Source of the DNA: Oasisia sp. SBJ-2009
Lineage: Eukaryota; Annelida; Polychaeta; Sabellida; Siboglinidae
NCBI GenBank assembly: GCA_964017155.1
Contig: OZ024854.1
Coordinates: 46,583,923 to 46,647,922, forward strand
Length of the DNA stretch: 64,000 nt
Direction: 5' to 3'
Made by a program: the position numbers and the translations under genes. The notes below the pieces were generated by a model. That model saw nothing but the letters and a program-made list of their open reading frames with translations. It had not been told where the DNA came from and ran no database searches. This document shows positions 63,615 through 64,000 of the stretch, in pieces (within the stretch, counting starts at the first letter, position 1; each line of letters starts with the position of its first letter).

Positions 63615-64000
63615 GTAAGTACTGTTTCCTCTACGGAACACCAAAACTTACATTTTCCTTACAATGCTTGCTGATTTAAAACATAAATATGCTTATTATT
63701 GTTATAATTTTTATTATACTTCCCAGACAAAATCAAAAAGAATATAGGTCATGTTTAATTACATGAAATAAAATATTATTTTGTTAAGTTTTCATTCGCC
63801 ATCTTGTTCATCTCAGTTATAACTTATTTTAATTGCATGTGTTAAAACAACCCTAAAACTTGTTAACCCAATAAGAGAGTTGAGAACAGGACACTTGGCT
63901 TGATACAATCTGACATGACACAGTTGTGACATTTGGTGATGTCATTGTTTATGCTGTATCAAGTTGAGAACAGGAGACTTGGCTTAATAAAATCTGACAT

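Overview
The window is animal nuclear DNA, most likely from a marine invertebrate such as a mollusc, brachiopod or lancelet; the species cannot be named from sequence alone. The reasons are small GT-AG exons in long introns, a recognisable FANCD2 gene, tRNA-derived SINEs, LINE reverse transcriptase, hAT-like DNA transposons, a tyrosine-recombinase element and very many micro- and minisatellites.

Layout. About 1-3 kb is an AT satellite, then unassigned sequence with a GC-rich possible promoter near 2.2 kb. From 3.26 to 12.0 kb on the + strand lies a gene read here as Death-fold, coiled coil and six-bladed Kelch propeller (six phase-1-joined exons, 503 codons). It carries an in-frame TAG at codon 78, where the Death fold normally has a tryptophan. 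Its first intron holds a 2.0-kb hAT-like element with a perfect 8-bp target duplication. From 12.6 to 21.1 kb lie simple repeats and four kinds of minisatellite (15, 54 and 32 bp units, plus TG), with SINE copies between them.

From 21.72 to 30.90 kb is the most unusual block. It is bounded by an inverted CCCAGCAAACAA terminus, has long arrays of ACGTG-rich palindromic repeats just inside each end (70-bp units on the left, 127-bp units on the right), and encloses a broken transposon-like ORF and a spliced gene of unknown function with its own poly(A) signal. It may be one giant DNA transposon. A LINE fragment lies just outside its right end.

From 34.04 kb to the right edge the + strand carries the 5' half of FANCD2, the DNA crosslink-repair protein that works with FANCI. 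I could join 24 exons with consistent phases into 786 codons; the rest lies beyond the window. Its introns hold hAT-like elements, a dead LINE, a decayed SGNH-hydrolase/tyrosine-recombinase region with its own satellites, and several minisatellites. The last visible intron is almost entirely a 4.1-kb array of about 61 copies of a 67-bp unit. That unit is itself the intron-exon junction of the next exon, so the gene faces dozens of tandem decoy 3' splice sites. The two host genes (Kelch and FANCD2) show no functional link beyond lying on the same strand.
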